The notes under the pieces: generated by a model | What the model saw: only the letters and a program-made list of their open reading frames with translations | Databases searched by the model: none | What the model was told of the DNA's origin: nothing | Source of the DNA: Primulina eburnea | Taxonomy: Eukaryota; Streptophyta; Magnoliopsida; Lamiales; Gesneriaceae | Direction: 5' to 3' | Assembly: GCF_022965805.1 (NCBI RefSeq) | Contig: NC_133117.1 | Coordinates: 11,618,183 to 11,682,182 of the forward strand | DNA: 64,000 nt | In this document: positions 1 through 11,649 of the stretch, piece by piece | Layout of the letters: every line of letters starts with the position of its first letter | Numbering within the stretch: the first letter of the stretch is position 1 | Made by a program: the position numbers and the translations under genes

Positions 1-2223
1 TATCATCATGCATAAAAATGTATTATTAAGGATTATTCAAGTGACGATCGTGGAACAGGGAACGAGAGTTGAAAAACATAAAATATTTTTATTAAATAAT
101 TGTTTTTAATTATTTAATATATGAGTGTTGCTTTTTCATATTTTTGAAATTATGAGGTTTTTGAGGTGATTTTATATGTCGGGACGTAAATTTTATCGGT
201 GTTGGTTTTTCAACAAAAATGCGAACTTTTTAGTGACCCGGCTATTAAATTCACAAACTTATTTTATCAAAACCATTTTTATGATTTAAATAAATCCTAA
301 TTAAGACTAATGGGCCTCATTTGATTGGCTTAATAGGCCTAAGCCTAGTTAGTAAATTAATTAGTATTTAAAATGTTAAAAACCCTACACTTGCAACAAA
401 ACTCACGGCCTCACACTCAAGAAATTCTGAAACGCTCCACACAACCTCCTTATACGACCCATACTTGCACACCACAAAGTAGAAGGGTTTTTGGGAGGCT
501 CAAAGGGATTCTAAGCGAAGGTTCTTGCCCGTTCTTCTTCGTCAACGTTAATTTGTGCGTATAAAACGCAAATGCAGGCCATACATCTCGTTTTCTCCTC
601 AATCATATCATAGTATTGTTTCAAATATTGTATGCATGAAGAACATGAACTTATTTTTCTGTATTTTCGGATTTATGGCATGCACAAGAGGTAAACTCAT
701 GATTCTATGATTTAAATTCTTGTTTTATATTTTAAAGAGGCTGCCATGATCTTAGGTGATGAAAAATTGATGTTTATACATGATTTTAAAAGGTCCTAAC
801 TCACACAAATGCTGCACAACAAGCCACACACAGAAATCGTTATTTTTTTTCCTGTCATGAAGCTTTGGGGTTCGACTTTCATGTTCTAAGAGGACGGCTG
901 GCCTTGGCTTTGGTTCAGGGCTGTCCTAGGGTCTGGTTGAGTTGAGGGGAAAGTCCTAGCCAAGATAGGACTCGGGTTAGAAGAACTGGGAAGAGTCCTT
1001 GAAAACAAGGACTCCTACCCAAGAACCTGCGCAGGAAGTTGCGCGGCTTGCAGGGGAGTGAAGGCTCGGTCCAGGGCTCATGTGGTGGGCTAGGACGACT
1101 CATTAGGGTCCTTTGAAGGTGCCCTAAGGGTTGGTTCGGGTGCTGAGTAGACGTCTAGGTCCCTAGATGCACAAAGCTAGAGTCCACACAAAGTGCAACT
1201 CTCGGCCACTGCATAGGTTGGTTTGGGGGACACGTTTTTGGGTTTGGGGATGTTTTCTAGGTGATCTAAGGGTCCAGTAGGGTACTCTAGTATGTTGGTC
1301 ATGGTTTGGATCAACTTGGTTTGGGGGTGACTCGAGAAAATCGAAAGATGGCTCGGGGTCGAATTTTATGTGTCATGTTATGGTTTTCAAAGCAAAAATA
1401 TTTGAAATATGGATCACGGGGGGTCGAGCCATGGTTCATAAGGGCTAAAATAATATCAAAGTCTTAGTTTTAAGTTTAGGAATTTTATTCTAAAGTTTGG
1501 GACTTTTCGGGATAGGCCAAGGCTCAGTTGATGATCTTGTGTCGCTGATGTCCCCGCCGCCCAGTACTGTGGTTTCATGTAGATGGATCCATTGCTTTTT
1601 GAGGATTGAAGAAAGTCATAATTAACTATCTGAATTCAATAAAGGAAAGGATAATATTTATGATCATTAAAAAAGGCTTTATGTCATGTTATGTTGAGGA
1701 AATGGAAAAGGTTAAGGTTTATGTTGCATATCATGAAAATGTTATTTTTACGTAAAAAATATTTTCACTGTTGCATGTGGTTTTATACGTATACTTGTTA
1801 TCAAGATTATGGTGTGTTGAGTCTTTAGACTCACTAGGTGTGATGGATGCAGGTGAGGTGGAGGGAGTTCTTGACACTTGATTTGGCTGGACTGAAGGTA
1901 CACACAACCCGAGGACCAACGCTTCTTCTATTTCCGCACTTATCATTCATGAATTACTACGATTTTACATTAAAAGATTTTTAAGACCACTTACTTATGC
2001 TTTAGAGTGGTTTTTGAGATTATGGTACATTTAATGTATTTTGCTTTTTTGCTTGGTGAAACATTTGACTATTTCCTTTGGATTTTTATACTAGTTGGTT
2101 GATGTTTATTTTTTTAAAATGGGAAAAATATTTTATAAAAATATTGCATGGTTTCGGCCATCATGTTGTAAAAAAAAATAATTTCTAGTACTTCTAAAGA
2201 AATAAAAAAGTGCAGATGTTTCA
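1..2223 (+). repeat. T1 5' LTR (first ~132 bp outside window)
   Basis: It matches the 3' LTR pieces at 7737-8318, 19991-20523, 54482-55616 and 55617-56067 in order. It ends in TTTCA at 2219-2223, directly before the PBS. It preserves the unoccupied target sites of both later insertions into the 3' LTR: ccata at 579-583 (element A) and ttagg at 1103-1107 (element C). Compared with the 3' LTR it lacks about 459 bp after position 1513, where the longer copy has ggat at both deletion edges (39767-39770 and 40226-40229). The short reading frames here are not genes. Confidence 0.9.
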
Positions 2224-2225
2224 GT

Positions 2226-2237
2226 TGGTATCAGAGA
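2226..2237 (+). other. T1 primer-binding site (tRNA-Met type)
   Basis: TGGTATCAGAG lies 2 bp after the LTR end and matches the 3' end complement of plant initiator tRNA-Met, the usual primer of Ty3/gypsy and TRIM elements. A leader with the words gttgtgccaccatc and gatcagtcgtcaag follows and is nearly the same in element A after 11652. Confidence 0.85.
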
Positions 2238-2513
2238 AAAGGTCCTGTAAATGGTTGTGCCACCATCAACGCCAGAAAGATCAGTCGTCAAGCCTCAAGT
2301 TTGTAAGTTTTTACATGCTTTATATGATTCATTATGAAATTACCTTCTTGATGACATGAATAATATGTTTATGTTACATATTTACTAGTCTTTTAATTAT
2401 ATATGTCATGCATGCTTAAATTGCTAAAATGAATAAGGAAATGTCACATGATTAGAAAACGTAGATTTAAATGCATGTTGGTTACGTTAGAATTTGGAAA
2501 ACGTTCAGATAAA

Positions 2514-3578
2514 ATGCCTCCTAGACGTGCCCCTGTTAATGAGAACCAAGCAGAGAACAGTGTGAATCACCAAGGGAATGCACCACCACCAGGGGATGCT
2601 GCTACTCGTGCTCTGGAGGAGATGGCTCGTCTATTCGAGCAGCAGTTACAGCAGCAGCAGTTACAGCTGCAGCAGTTGCAGCAGGCGCCTAGGCCACCAC
2701 AGGATATCTATGATCAGTTCCGGAGGATAGGGCCAAAGGAATTTTCTGGCACCACCGATCCATTTGCTTCTGAGAGCTGGATACGTTCACTTGAGGTACA
2801 CTTCCGACATCTGAATATGAGGGATGCTGACCGTGTGAGATGTACCAGTTACCTGCTTAGAGATGATGCTTCACTATGGTGGGGAAGGAGCTGAGCATGG
2901 TGTTAACCTTACTACTATCACTTGGACTCAATTCAAAGAGATTTTCTAGGAGAAATATTTTACTGCGGATGTTAGAGGTCGACTGAAAAGGGAGTTTATG
3001 AGCCTCCGTCAGGAAGACTTGTCGGTTGCCGATTATGTGAAGAAATTTATAGGGGTTGTCACTTTGTGCCCCTTATTGCACGAGATCCTGCAGAAAAGCT
3101 TAGACACTTCATGGATGGTCTACGTCCTACTCTACGCAACAATGTTATGATGCACCCATTGGATTATGCTACTGCTACCACATGTGCATTCAAGTCTGAG
3201 CAAGCTTTGAGGGATATTGAGTTTGAGATTCAGCGAAAGAGGCAACAGCACCATAACAACAATCAGCCAAACAAAAAGGAGTATACAGGTCCTCCTAGAC
3301 CTCAAGGTCCTCAAAAGCCCCAAGGTCAAAACAAGAAGCAATAAGAGCAAAGGCCACAAAATCCAGCAGCGCCACAGCCTGCTGAGAGGCAACTATGCAA
3401 GGAGTGCAATCGCCGAATCTTCGCAAGTGTGAATGGGGGACATACAAGTGATTCTACTGCAAGGAGAATGGGCACAAAGTTGCAGATTGCCCGAAGAGGA
3501 AATCACCTATTGTAGGACGAGCTTATGTGATGAATGCTGAAGAAGCGAAGGAGGAAGCAGACACTACACTTATCACGG
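2514..3578 (+). pseudogene. gag: T1 gag, broken (capsid and zinc knuckle)
   Basis: This would encode the capsid/nucleocapsid protein that packages element RNA. The start at 2514 (MPPRR...) is chosen because the same N-terminus begins gag of element C; an upstream in-frame ATG at 2448 is in leader-like sequence. Visible features are a glutamine-rich stretch at about 2640-2690, a retrotransposon-gag core with an SLWW-like motif ending at about 2880, and a basic, Gln/Asn/Pro-rich region at 3220-3360. Damage: a one-base frameshift near 2880 leads to TGA at 2892, TAG falls in the next exon part near 2946, the frame shifts again around 3050, and the first cysteine codon of the zinc knuckle (C-x2-C-x4-H-x4-C, 3449-3487) reads TGA. 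The downstream end is set by a candidate splice donor at 3579. Confidence 0.8.
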
Positions 3579-4204
3579 GTAACCTAATCATTTAACATTT
3601 TTGTATTGCTTATTATTGCATGAAATATTAAATTGGTTATTAGAATTGATTTGGGAACAAAATTTAACCTAGTGGAAATTAGGTTGCATGTGCTACTTAG
3701 TTGGATTTAAGTTATGATATGAGAAACCATAGAAAATGACATTAATTTTGTGTCATATTTTATTTGATTACAAAAAAAAGTTGAGGGCCAAAATTTAAAT
3801 AAAATCATAACTAATGGTTTTATAGTGGTTTCGTAATTCTTGGGGTCAAAAGTACAATTTTCGAAAATTTGAAGTCTAAAATTTGATTTTCGATAATTAA
3901 GGGACCAAAACGCAATTAACAAAAAGATAAGGGGCTTTTATGCAATTTCCGAATTCTTAAGGACCGTGATTGTAATTTTCGAAATCCTAAAGGACTAAAA
4001 TGAAAAATTTTGAAAATATAGGGGCCATAATGCTAATATCCAAAAAATTTGGGGACTAATGTGCAATTTCAAAAAATTGGAGGACTAAAATGAAATTTTT
4101 CAAGAAATGCTTAAGTTCAACACGCAATCTACATACTTTGGGAATTAATGATAGTAAATCCTTAAGTTCAACCAGAAAAGATTTAAAAGACATTTTCGCT
4201 GCAG
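3579..4204 (+). other. T1 gag-protease spacer: intron-like, with degenerate ~30-bp repeats
   Basis: The gag reading frame stops making sense at 3578 and the protease frame resumes at 4205. The edges fit a phase-1 GT...AG intron: a Thr codon plus G, then GTAACC at 3579, and a pyrimidine-containing ...CGCTGCAG ending at 4204, followed by GG that completes a Gly codon. From about 3838 to 4100 it contains about eight imperfect copies of a roughly 30-35 bp unit of the form ggggactaaaatgcaatttt. It may instead be inserted non-coding DNA in a dead element. An intron is an inference; no transcript is available. Confidence 0.5.
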
Positions 4205-4519
4205 GGAGGATCATCATTCTAGGTGTAGCTACCTATGCATTGCTAGATTCAGGAGCTATACATTCTTTCATATCTGAAACATTAATTCATCAAAAAACTG
4301 AATATTATTCCTGAAGATATGGTTTTGGGATTCAAAGTTTCTATTCCTTCCGGTTATCTAATGCTCACGGCTAAGATTGTCAAGAATCTGGAGCTTCGTT
4401 TATTCAAAGATGTTGTCCGGGCAGATCTTATTGTGCTTCCTAGGCCCGAATTTGATATTATACTCGGCATGAATTAGTTATCAGCAAACGGAGCTTCGAT
4501 TTATTTTCGTCAGCGAACA
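4205..4519 (+). pseudogene. T1 aspartic protease domain, broken
   Basis: The retroelement protease that cleaves Gag-Pol. The active-site region reads LLDSGAIHSFIS at about 4240-4275: the expected Asp-Thr/Ser-Gly triad is present as DSG, then the typical HSFIS follows. The frame shifts at about 4290-4320; the continuing protease C-terminus, with an FDIILGMN-like motif, is visible at about 4440-4480 and is followed by TAG in place of the usual Trp codon. The family normally places this domain directly before RT, as here. Confidence 0.75.
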
Positions 4520-5398
4520 GTGTCTATTCGACCGCCTAGTGGTAAACCTTTTGTCTTTGACGCAGCGAAAAACAAGCAAATGCCACGCATTATCTCTTGT
4601 CTATGTGCGAGGAAGCTTATTAAGCGGGGATGCCAAGATTTTCTAGAATGTGTCACCACCACACATGCTCCTATTAGTCAGAAATTTGAAGATGTTGAGA
4701 TAGTGAGAGATTTTCCTAGCGTCTTTCCCGAGGACATTTTTGGCATTCCGCCCGATCGTGAAGTGGAATTTTCTATTGATCTAATGCCATACATAGTTCC
4801 TATATCTAAAGCTCCTTATCGTCTAGCACCTGCCGAAATGAAAGAACTAAAAGATCAAATTCAAGAATTTCTAGACAATGGTTTTATTCGCCCTAGTTAT
4901 TTTCCATGGGGCGCACCGGTATTATTTGTGAAAAATAAAGATGGTAGTATGCGTCTTTGCATTGATTATCGAGAGCTTAATAGGATCACTATCAAAAATA
5001 AGAATCCACTGCCAAGAATTGAAGACCTATTTGATCAGTTGAAAGGAGCATCGATATTCTCTAATATTGATCTGCGATCTGGATACCATCAATTGAAAGT
5101 AAAAGATTCAGATGTCCACAAGACAACATTTCGCACGAGATATGCGCACTATGAGTTTATGGTCATGTCATTTGGGTTGACCAATGCGCCAGTGATCTTC
5201 ATGGATATCATGAATCGCGTATTTCAGCAGTATTTGGATCAGTTTATTATATTCTTCATAGATGACATATTGATCTATTCCAAGACCAAAGAGGAGTCTA
5301 GCCGTCATTTGAGGACATCACTGCAAGTACTGCAAGATAGAAAGCTTTATGAAAGTTCAGCAAGTGCGAGTTTTGGCTTGATAGAGTGGCATTTTTAG
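4520..5398 (+). pseudogene. T1 reverse transcriptase domain (long open stretch)
   Basis: RNA-dependent DNA polymerase of the Ty3 type. The 292-residue stretch covers the protease-RT linker and almost all of [16 protein letters not shown] (fingers), [27 protein letters not shown] (first catalytic Asp region), [20 protein letters not shown] and the catalytic box [10 protein letters not shown]. It ends by frameshift at about 5380, where the next motif (..[10 protein letters not shown]) continues in the other frame from 5386. Single-residue oddities such as VIFMDIMN instead of the usual AxFMxLMN fit decay. RT is therefore well preserved but not functional as a unit. Confidence 0.85.
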
Positions 5399-6114
5399 GC
5401 CACGTTATTTCTAGTGATGGCGTTGAAGTTGATCCAACAGTGAAAGAATGGCCAGTTGCGAAAATTGTTACCGAGATTCGCAGTTTCTTGGGAATAGCTG
5501 GCTATTACCGCAAGTTTATTCAGGGGTTCTCATCTATAGCAGTACCTATGACAGCCTTGACAAAGAAAAATGCAAAGTTTGTTTGGGGACCCGAGTGTCA
5601 AGACAGTTCTGACAAGTTGAAGCAAGCCTTGATTATAGCACCAGTATTATCTATGCCATCAGGGCAAGGGGAGTATGTTCTTTATACCAACGCTTCTAAA
5701 CTGGGTTTGGGCGCAGTTATGATACAAAACGACCGAGTTATCGCCTATGCGTCGATACAATTTAAAATTCACGAGAAAAACTACCCCACTTATGATCTTG
5801 AGCTTGCAGCAGTAGTCTTTGCGCTAAAAATTTGGAGACACTACCTTTATTGGGAGAAGTGCAAGATATTTACCGATCATAAAAGTTTGAAATACTTCTT
5901 CACCCAAAAGGAGTTTCATATGAGACAGCGCAGATGGCTTGAGTTGGTAAAGGACTATGATTGTGAAATTAGCTGCCATCCGGGAAAAGCTAACGTAGTG
6001 GAAGATGCATTGAGTAGAAAAGCAAAAGTTATCACTCAATTATCACTCCAAAGACCATTGCAGTCCGAGATACAGTGGTTTGAGCTTACATTGTATGCTA
6101 GGGGCGAGGCCTAA
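5386..6114 (+). pseudogene. T1 RT thumb / RNase H domain
   Basis: It continues the polymerase in a shifted frame: [30 protein letters not shown], then the RNase H-like half with [12 protein letters not shown] (the usual first Asp, YxDAS, is Asn here), [19 protein letters not shown] (Glu) and [11 protein letters not shown] (Asp), and ends with ADALSRK-like VEDALSRK, the Ty3 RNase H-integrase boundary. Loss of the first catalytic Asp implies inactive RNase H even without the frameshifts. It lies between RT and integrase as in all Ty3/gypsy elements. Confidence 0.85.
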
Positions 6115-6143
6115 ATCTTGTCACCATATCAGTACAGTCGACT

Positions 6144-7013
6144 TTGAGAGATAGAATTCGGGATGGACAATCCACTGATGAGCAGTTGAAAAAGTGGAGA
6201 GCTAGAGATGAAGCCAAGGGCCGGAATTTATATTCAGTGGTGGATGGTTTAGGTCGTTATCAAGATCGTCTATGGGTTCCTAGTGACTATTCTTTGAGAG
6301 ATCTTATTATGAAGGAAGCCCATGACACACCGTACTCCATTCATCCTGGAAGTACGAAGATGTATAAAGATTTGCAGTTGTTATATTAGTGGCCAGGCAT
6401 GAAGAGGAACATATTGAGATTTGTATTCGAGTGTTTGACTTGTCAGCAAGTTAAAGCAGAGCATCAAAGGCCAGCGGGGAAATTGAAGCCACTCCCTATT
6501 CCAGAGTGAAAATGGGAAAATATCACTATGGATTTTGTAGTGGGATTGCCAAAGACCGATAAGGGATTGAATGCCATTTGGGTGATAGTGCATCGTCTGA
6601 CAAAATCTGCGCATTTTCTACATATTAAGACGACATTCACCATGATTCAGTATGCAGAGTTATATATTCGTGAGATATTTCATCTGAATGGGATTCCAGT
6701 GTCTATTGTTTCTGACCGAGATCCTATATTTACATCATCTTTTTGGAAGAGTCTGCATGCAGCGATGGGGACCAAATTGTTATTTAGTACAGCATTCCAT
6801 CGAACTGATGGTCAGTCAGAAAGAGTTATTCAAATTTTGGAAGATCGACTGCGAGCATGTGTTTTCGATTTCCAAGGCAGTTGTGAACCAAAATTACCTC
6901 TAGTGGAGTTCACCTACAACAATATTTTCCGATTATCTATCGGGATGACTCCTTTCGAGGCAGTTTATGTAAGAAAATGTAGATCCCCTATTCATTGGGA
7001 CGAGATTGGGTAA
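6144..7013 (+). pseudogene. T1 integrase, broken by stops
   Basis: Inserts element cDNA into the genome. The zinc-binding part is present: a HDTPYSIHPGSTK region (6320-6355) and ECLTCQQVK (6430-6455). The catalytic core shows all three acidic positions: TMDFVVGLP at 6525-6545, SIVSDRDPIF at 6700-6730 and SERVIQ at 6815-6835, then the conserved WDEIG at 7000-7013. TAG replaces a codon at 6387-6389 and TGA falls near 6507, so the core and zinc domains lie in two open pieces, 6144-6389 and 6528-7013. A further stop follows at 7012. Confidence 0.85.
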
Positions 7014-7572
7014 AGAAGAGATATTGGTACGGATTTGATTGAAGAGGCTGCCGAGATTGTAGTCAAAATTCGTGAGAAAATGAAGACTGCGCAAAGCCGA
7101 CAAAAGAGTTATTCGGACAAAAGACGAAGGGACTAAGATTTTGCAGTGGGCGACCATGTATTTCTGAAAATAGCACCTATGAAGGGTGTTATGCGTTTTG
7201 GCTAGAAGGGCAAGCTTAGTCCAAGATTTATTGGTTCGTTTGAGATATTGGAGAGGATTGGGACACTAGCTTATAGGGTGGCATTGCCACCGACACTTTC
7301 GAAAGTTCACAATGTGTTCCATGTTTCGATGCTGCGGAAGTACATGTCAAACCCGTCACATGTGCTTAATTATGAACCACTTCAACTAACTCCTAATATG
7401 ACATATGAAGAAAGACCTATCCAAATCTTAGGAATGTAAGAAAGAAGGTTGCGAAACAAAGTCATTCCCGTTGTCAAGGTCAAGTGGCTGAATCACTCGG
7501 AAGAAGAATCTACTTGAGAAACCGAAAGAGACTTGAAGAGTCGCTATCCAGAACTATTCGGTAAGTTCTAAT
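7014..7572 (+). pseudogene. T1 integrase C-terminus with chromodomain-like tail
   Basis: The region after the integrase core continues in broken frames. Recognisable are KxSYSDxRRRDxxF-like residues near 7100-7145, GxxAYRVALPP and KVHNVFHVSMLRKY (7258-7350), and a tail with VKVKWLNHSEEES at about 7470-7515, then ExERDLKSRYPELFGK ending at 7563. Such a tail is the reduced chromodomain of plant Tekay/Del chromoviruses and is thought to steer integration to heterochromatin (family knowledge). Stops occur at 7437 and 7516. Confidence 0.7.
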
Positions 7573-7593
7573 TTCGAGAACGAAATTTTATTT

Positions 7594-7603
7594 AGGGGAG
7601 GAA
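7594..7603 (+). other. T1 polypurine tract
   Basis: AGGGGAGGAA lies immediately before the 3' LTR start TGTAAG at 7605. It is the second-strand priming site in LTR elements. The same layout, with a GACGAAAT-like word 15-25 bp upstream, is seen before the right LTRs of A, C and E and in the filler fragment. Confidence 0.8.
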
Positions 7604-7604
7604 T

Positions 7605-8318
7605 TGTAAGGTCCAAAAATTAAGACGACGTAGTACTGCATGCAAATCTAGGAATTTTGGAAAATGAGTAATTAAATAATTTTAATTGCTAATTGATTAT
7701 GTGACATGCATCTTTATATGTTAAATAGGATTTTATTATCATCATACATAAAAATTTATTTTTAAGTATTATTCAAGTGACGATCGAGGAACAGGGACCG
7801 AGGGCTAAAAAAGTAAAATATTTTTATGAAATAATCGTTTTTAATTATTTAATATATGAGCGTTGATTTTTCATATTTTTGAAATTATGGGGTTTTGTAG
7901 GTGATTTTATACGCCGTTACGTAAATTTTATTGGCGTTGGTTTTTCAACAAAAATGTGAACTTTTTAGTAATGCAGCTATTAAATTCACAAACTTATTTT
8001 ATCAAAACCATTTTTATGATTTAATTAAATCCTAATTAAGACTAATTGACCTAATTTGATTGGCTTAATAGGCCTAAGCCTAGTTAGTAAATTAATTAGT
8101 ATTTAAAATGTTAAAATCCCTACACTTGCAACACAACTCATGGCCGCACACTCAAGAAATTCTGAAACGCTCCCCACCACCCCCTTAAACGACCCACACT
8201 TGCACACCACAAAGTAGAAGGGTTTTCGAGAGGCTCAAGGGGATTCTAAGGCAAGGTTCTTGCCCGTTCTTCGTCGTCAACGTTAATTCGTGTGTATAAA
8301 ACGTAAAGACATGCCATA
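7605..8318 (+). repeat. T1 3' LTR, piece 1
   Basis: Starts TGTAAG after the polypurine tract and matches the 5' LTR from base 1 (= 7737) to 583. It is cut by element A; ccata at 8314-8318 is the left copy of A's target-site duplication. Confidence 0.9.
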
Positions 8319-11300
8319 TGTAACGCCTCGAAAATTTAAAGGGTCCACGCGAACCACATGCATACGAGTTATTAAATTTTTTGGTATTTAATTTAAATGT
8401 TTTGATTGCATGGATTAAATATGTGCATATTTGCATGTTTAAAATATATTTTCTTCGTGGTTACATTAAAATATATTTTTAAAGGTTATTCGAGTAGCGA
8501 TCGAGGAACGGAGACCGAAGACTGAAAAATAGAAAATGTTTTTATTAAATAATTGTTTTAAATTATTTAAAATATGGGTGATGCTTTTTCATATTTTTTA
8601 AAATAATAGATTTTTGAGGTGATTTTATATGTCGGGACGTAATTTTTATCGGTATTGGTTTTTCTACAAAAATACAAACGTAATAGCAACCCGGCTACTA
8701 AATTCACAAACTTATTTATGCAAAAATATTTTTATTATTTGAATTGAGAACTCATGGGCCAAATTATTATGGTTAATGGGCCTAAACCTTGTTTAGTGAT
8801 TAATTAAAGTATATAAAGTGCAAAACCCCACCCCTTGCACTCATAACTCACGCCCCACTCTATTTTCAACAAATCAAACTCTTTCTTCCAAAGTTAACTC
8901 ACGGCACACACCATAGCAACTAGGAGAAAGTTTGAAGTTTACAAGGAATAGCAAAGAAAGCATCAATGATTTCTAGGAAAATTCAATCCGTCGTCTCCTC
9001 GTCATCGCCCTTCGATTCGTCGACGTTTTTTCGTACGTAAAACACGCAAAGACACGCCATAATTCTACTTTTACTCATCCATCACACCATAGTATTTATT
9101 TAATTATGTTTTGAATGAAAAACCATGTGCACTTTGTTATATTTTCGTTGTGCATCAAAAATGAATTTTTAAATCATGACTTGTGAACCAAAAACATGAT
9201 TTTTATGTACCAAAAAGGGGCTATCATAAATTAGGAATGGAACAAACATGTTTTACACGAGTAGAGTCATTAGAGCCCCACCTGTCTGCTGCACAACATG
9301 AAACACAAAGCTGGAAGCACTTTTCTGTTATGGAGTGAAGGGGGTTCGGTTTTTGAGTTGAAGGACTTGGCTTTAGTTCAGTTGGGGCCAGGGCTTGGCT
9401 AGGGTCCGTGAAGGGTCAGGGGAGGAGTCCTATCCATGCTAGGACTCGAGACCAGGGGCTGGGGAGGAGTCCTAACAAGCTAGGACTCCACCCGAGAAGC
9501 AAAGGGTGCATGCGCTGGTGTGCGTGTGTATCTTGCGCAGGGAGATTTGGCTCGAGCTGGGGGCTCTGGGCTAGGTAGTTCAAGTGGTTAGGGTCCTAGG
9601 AGAGTGCTTGGGGGGTTGGTTCAAGGGGTGGCTCGATAGTTGGGCGGCTATCAACAGAAAACGTGAGGGAGGCAAAGAAAACGCAACTTCTGTCTTCTGA
9701 TTCAGGAGGCTTGTGCGTGGGTTCTAGGGCTTGGGTTGGTCTGGGCATGGTCCAGGGAAGGTTAGGGTCAGGTGGGCTTGGTGGTGGCTCAGGTGGAAGT
9801 GACTTTGTTGGGTTAGGATTTCTAGAGGTGCTAGGATGACACGCACATAGCATGCAGAAATTGATCCACTGTCCAGAAGGTTTTTGAGCGAGACAGGGCT
9901 GGTTTTTTGGGCTGGGCTTGGTCAGTAGGGTCTCTAGGTGGGTTGGCTTGGTTTTGGCTCGAGGTGGCTAGGACGTGGCTCGAGTAAATTGGGAGATGGC
10001 TCGGGTGGTTCATGGAGGTGTCAATTTCGAGATTTTGGAACAAAATTTAATCCATGGGTCCACGGGGGTGGCTCATGAATTGGAAGGGTAGAATAAATAA
10101 TAAAAATAATATGTTTAAAATTTGGAATCAAAATAATGAGTTTTGGATTTATTCAGAATTTAATCGCCGTACGAAACGCTAATTAACGAGTTAATTGAAA
10201 CGCATATTTTTAAGCCTTATAAAATTATGAAAAAAATTAGTTTTAAGCTTATATAATTAGTAGAAGTCTAAGTTTTTAATTTGGGAATTTTATATTAAGG
10301 TTTGGTTTAAGTCAGGATTAAAACGCATTAATGCGTCACATTTAAAGATTAATTTAAAAGTTCTCGACTTAAGCTAAATAAAAATATGAAAAAATTCATG
10401 TAAGTTTAAATAATTAATTGGGACATGTTAGAGTCAATAAAATTAAGAAAAATTCAAAAACGTAAGATGTCACGTCGAGGGGTAAAATGGCCTTTTTGCA
10501 CCGGAAAATAAGTAAACGTCATGGCAGTGCCCTATTTGCTGTTTTATATGCTAATATGATTATTTCACATGTTTATGAATTTTTTTTATGTTGAAATATG
10601 ATTTTTAAATGTTCATGAATTATTAAGGGTTAAATTGAACATTTAAAATATATGTTGAATGCTTGGTTTCAAAATAAAAATGATATTATATGCTTGTTTT
10701 TTTTTTAAGTGATGATAACCTGTTGAAGGACGTAAAGGGATTGTTACTACTACATGTTAGAAATATCGTGAGGGTTATGGTCCCAGTGGGAGCCCGACGA
10801 TCCTGTTTCCTTGGATATGGATACGAATACGAATACAAATATGTTAATACGTTGGCCAGGGCGCAGTTGACCGGTGAGAGTGTTGTTGGTGACCCCCGCC
10901 GCCCAGTACTGTGGTTTTCTTTAGATGGGTCCATCGCCCAATACTTTTAAGAATACGAGTCATAATCACGATCTGAATTCAACAAACAGGAACATGAATA
11001 TGAATATGTTGACATGAATATAAAAATTATGATATGAATATGTTGACATGAATATGGAGATGAATATGAATATGTTTATGTTTATATGAAAATGTTTATG
11101 AAAAGTTTATGAAAATGTTTTTATTTAAAGTTTTATGCATCATGAAATTGTTTACGAAAATGTTATGTTTTAAGTTTATGCATCATGATGAAAATGATAT
11201 CTCAAGTACAAGTATTTTACACTTTTGTATGCGATCTGTATATGTATTACTTGTTATCAGGATTATGGTGTGTTGAGTCTTTACACTCACTAGGTGTGAT

Positions 11301-11649
11301 TGATGCAGGTGATTATGTTAATTATGATAATGGAGGTCTTGATGGTTGAATTTGCTGGACTGGAGGTGCACATAACCCGAGGACCGACGCTAATTTTCCG
11401 CACTAGTTATGATTTATGATTTTAAGTAATGTTAAGAATATTTTTGTGACTTTTAATTATTTATAAGTGGTTTTTGAGAAGTTATAGTATGGGATATTTC
11501 CTATGGATTTTCAAATTCTAGTCGGTTCATTTATGGTTTTAAAATGGCGCAAATTTTTTTATAAAAATATTTTAAGTACTTGTGAGGGTTCGGCCGAGTT
11601 TGAAAAAAAAAACTAGGATGTTTTAAGAAAAATATTAGCAGACGTTTCA
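8319..11649 (+). repeat. A left LTR (3.33 kb)
   Basis: TGTAACG...TTTCA, matched along its length by 12897-15645 plus 19062-19985. It contains the shared LTR core words: a CCGCCCAGTACTGTGG block near 10896-10915 and GTTGAGTCTTTACACTCAC near 11272-11290. The middle (9360-9600) is G-rich with repeated gaggagtcctagc-like words. The tract 10795-10850 has a short tacgaatacgaatacaaata repeat and 10990-11100 is rich in atgaatatg. Open frames here (for example 9596-10043 minus) are not supported as genes. Confidence 0.85.
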
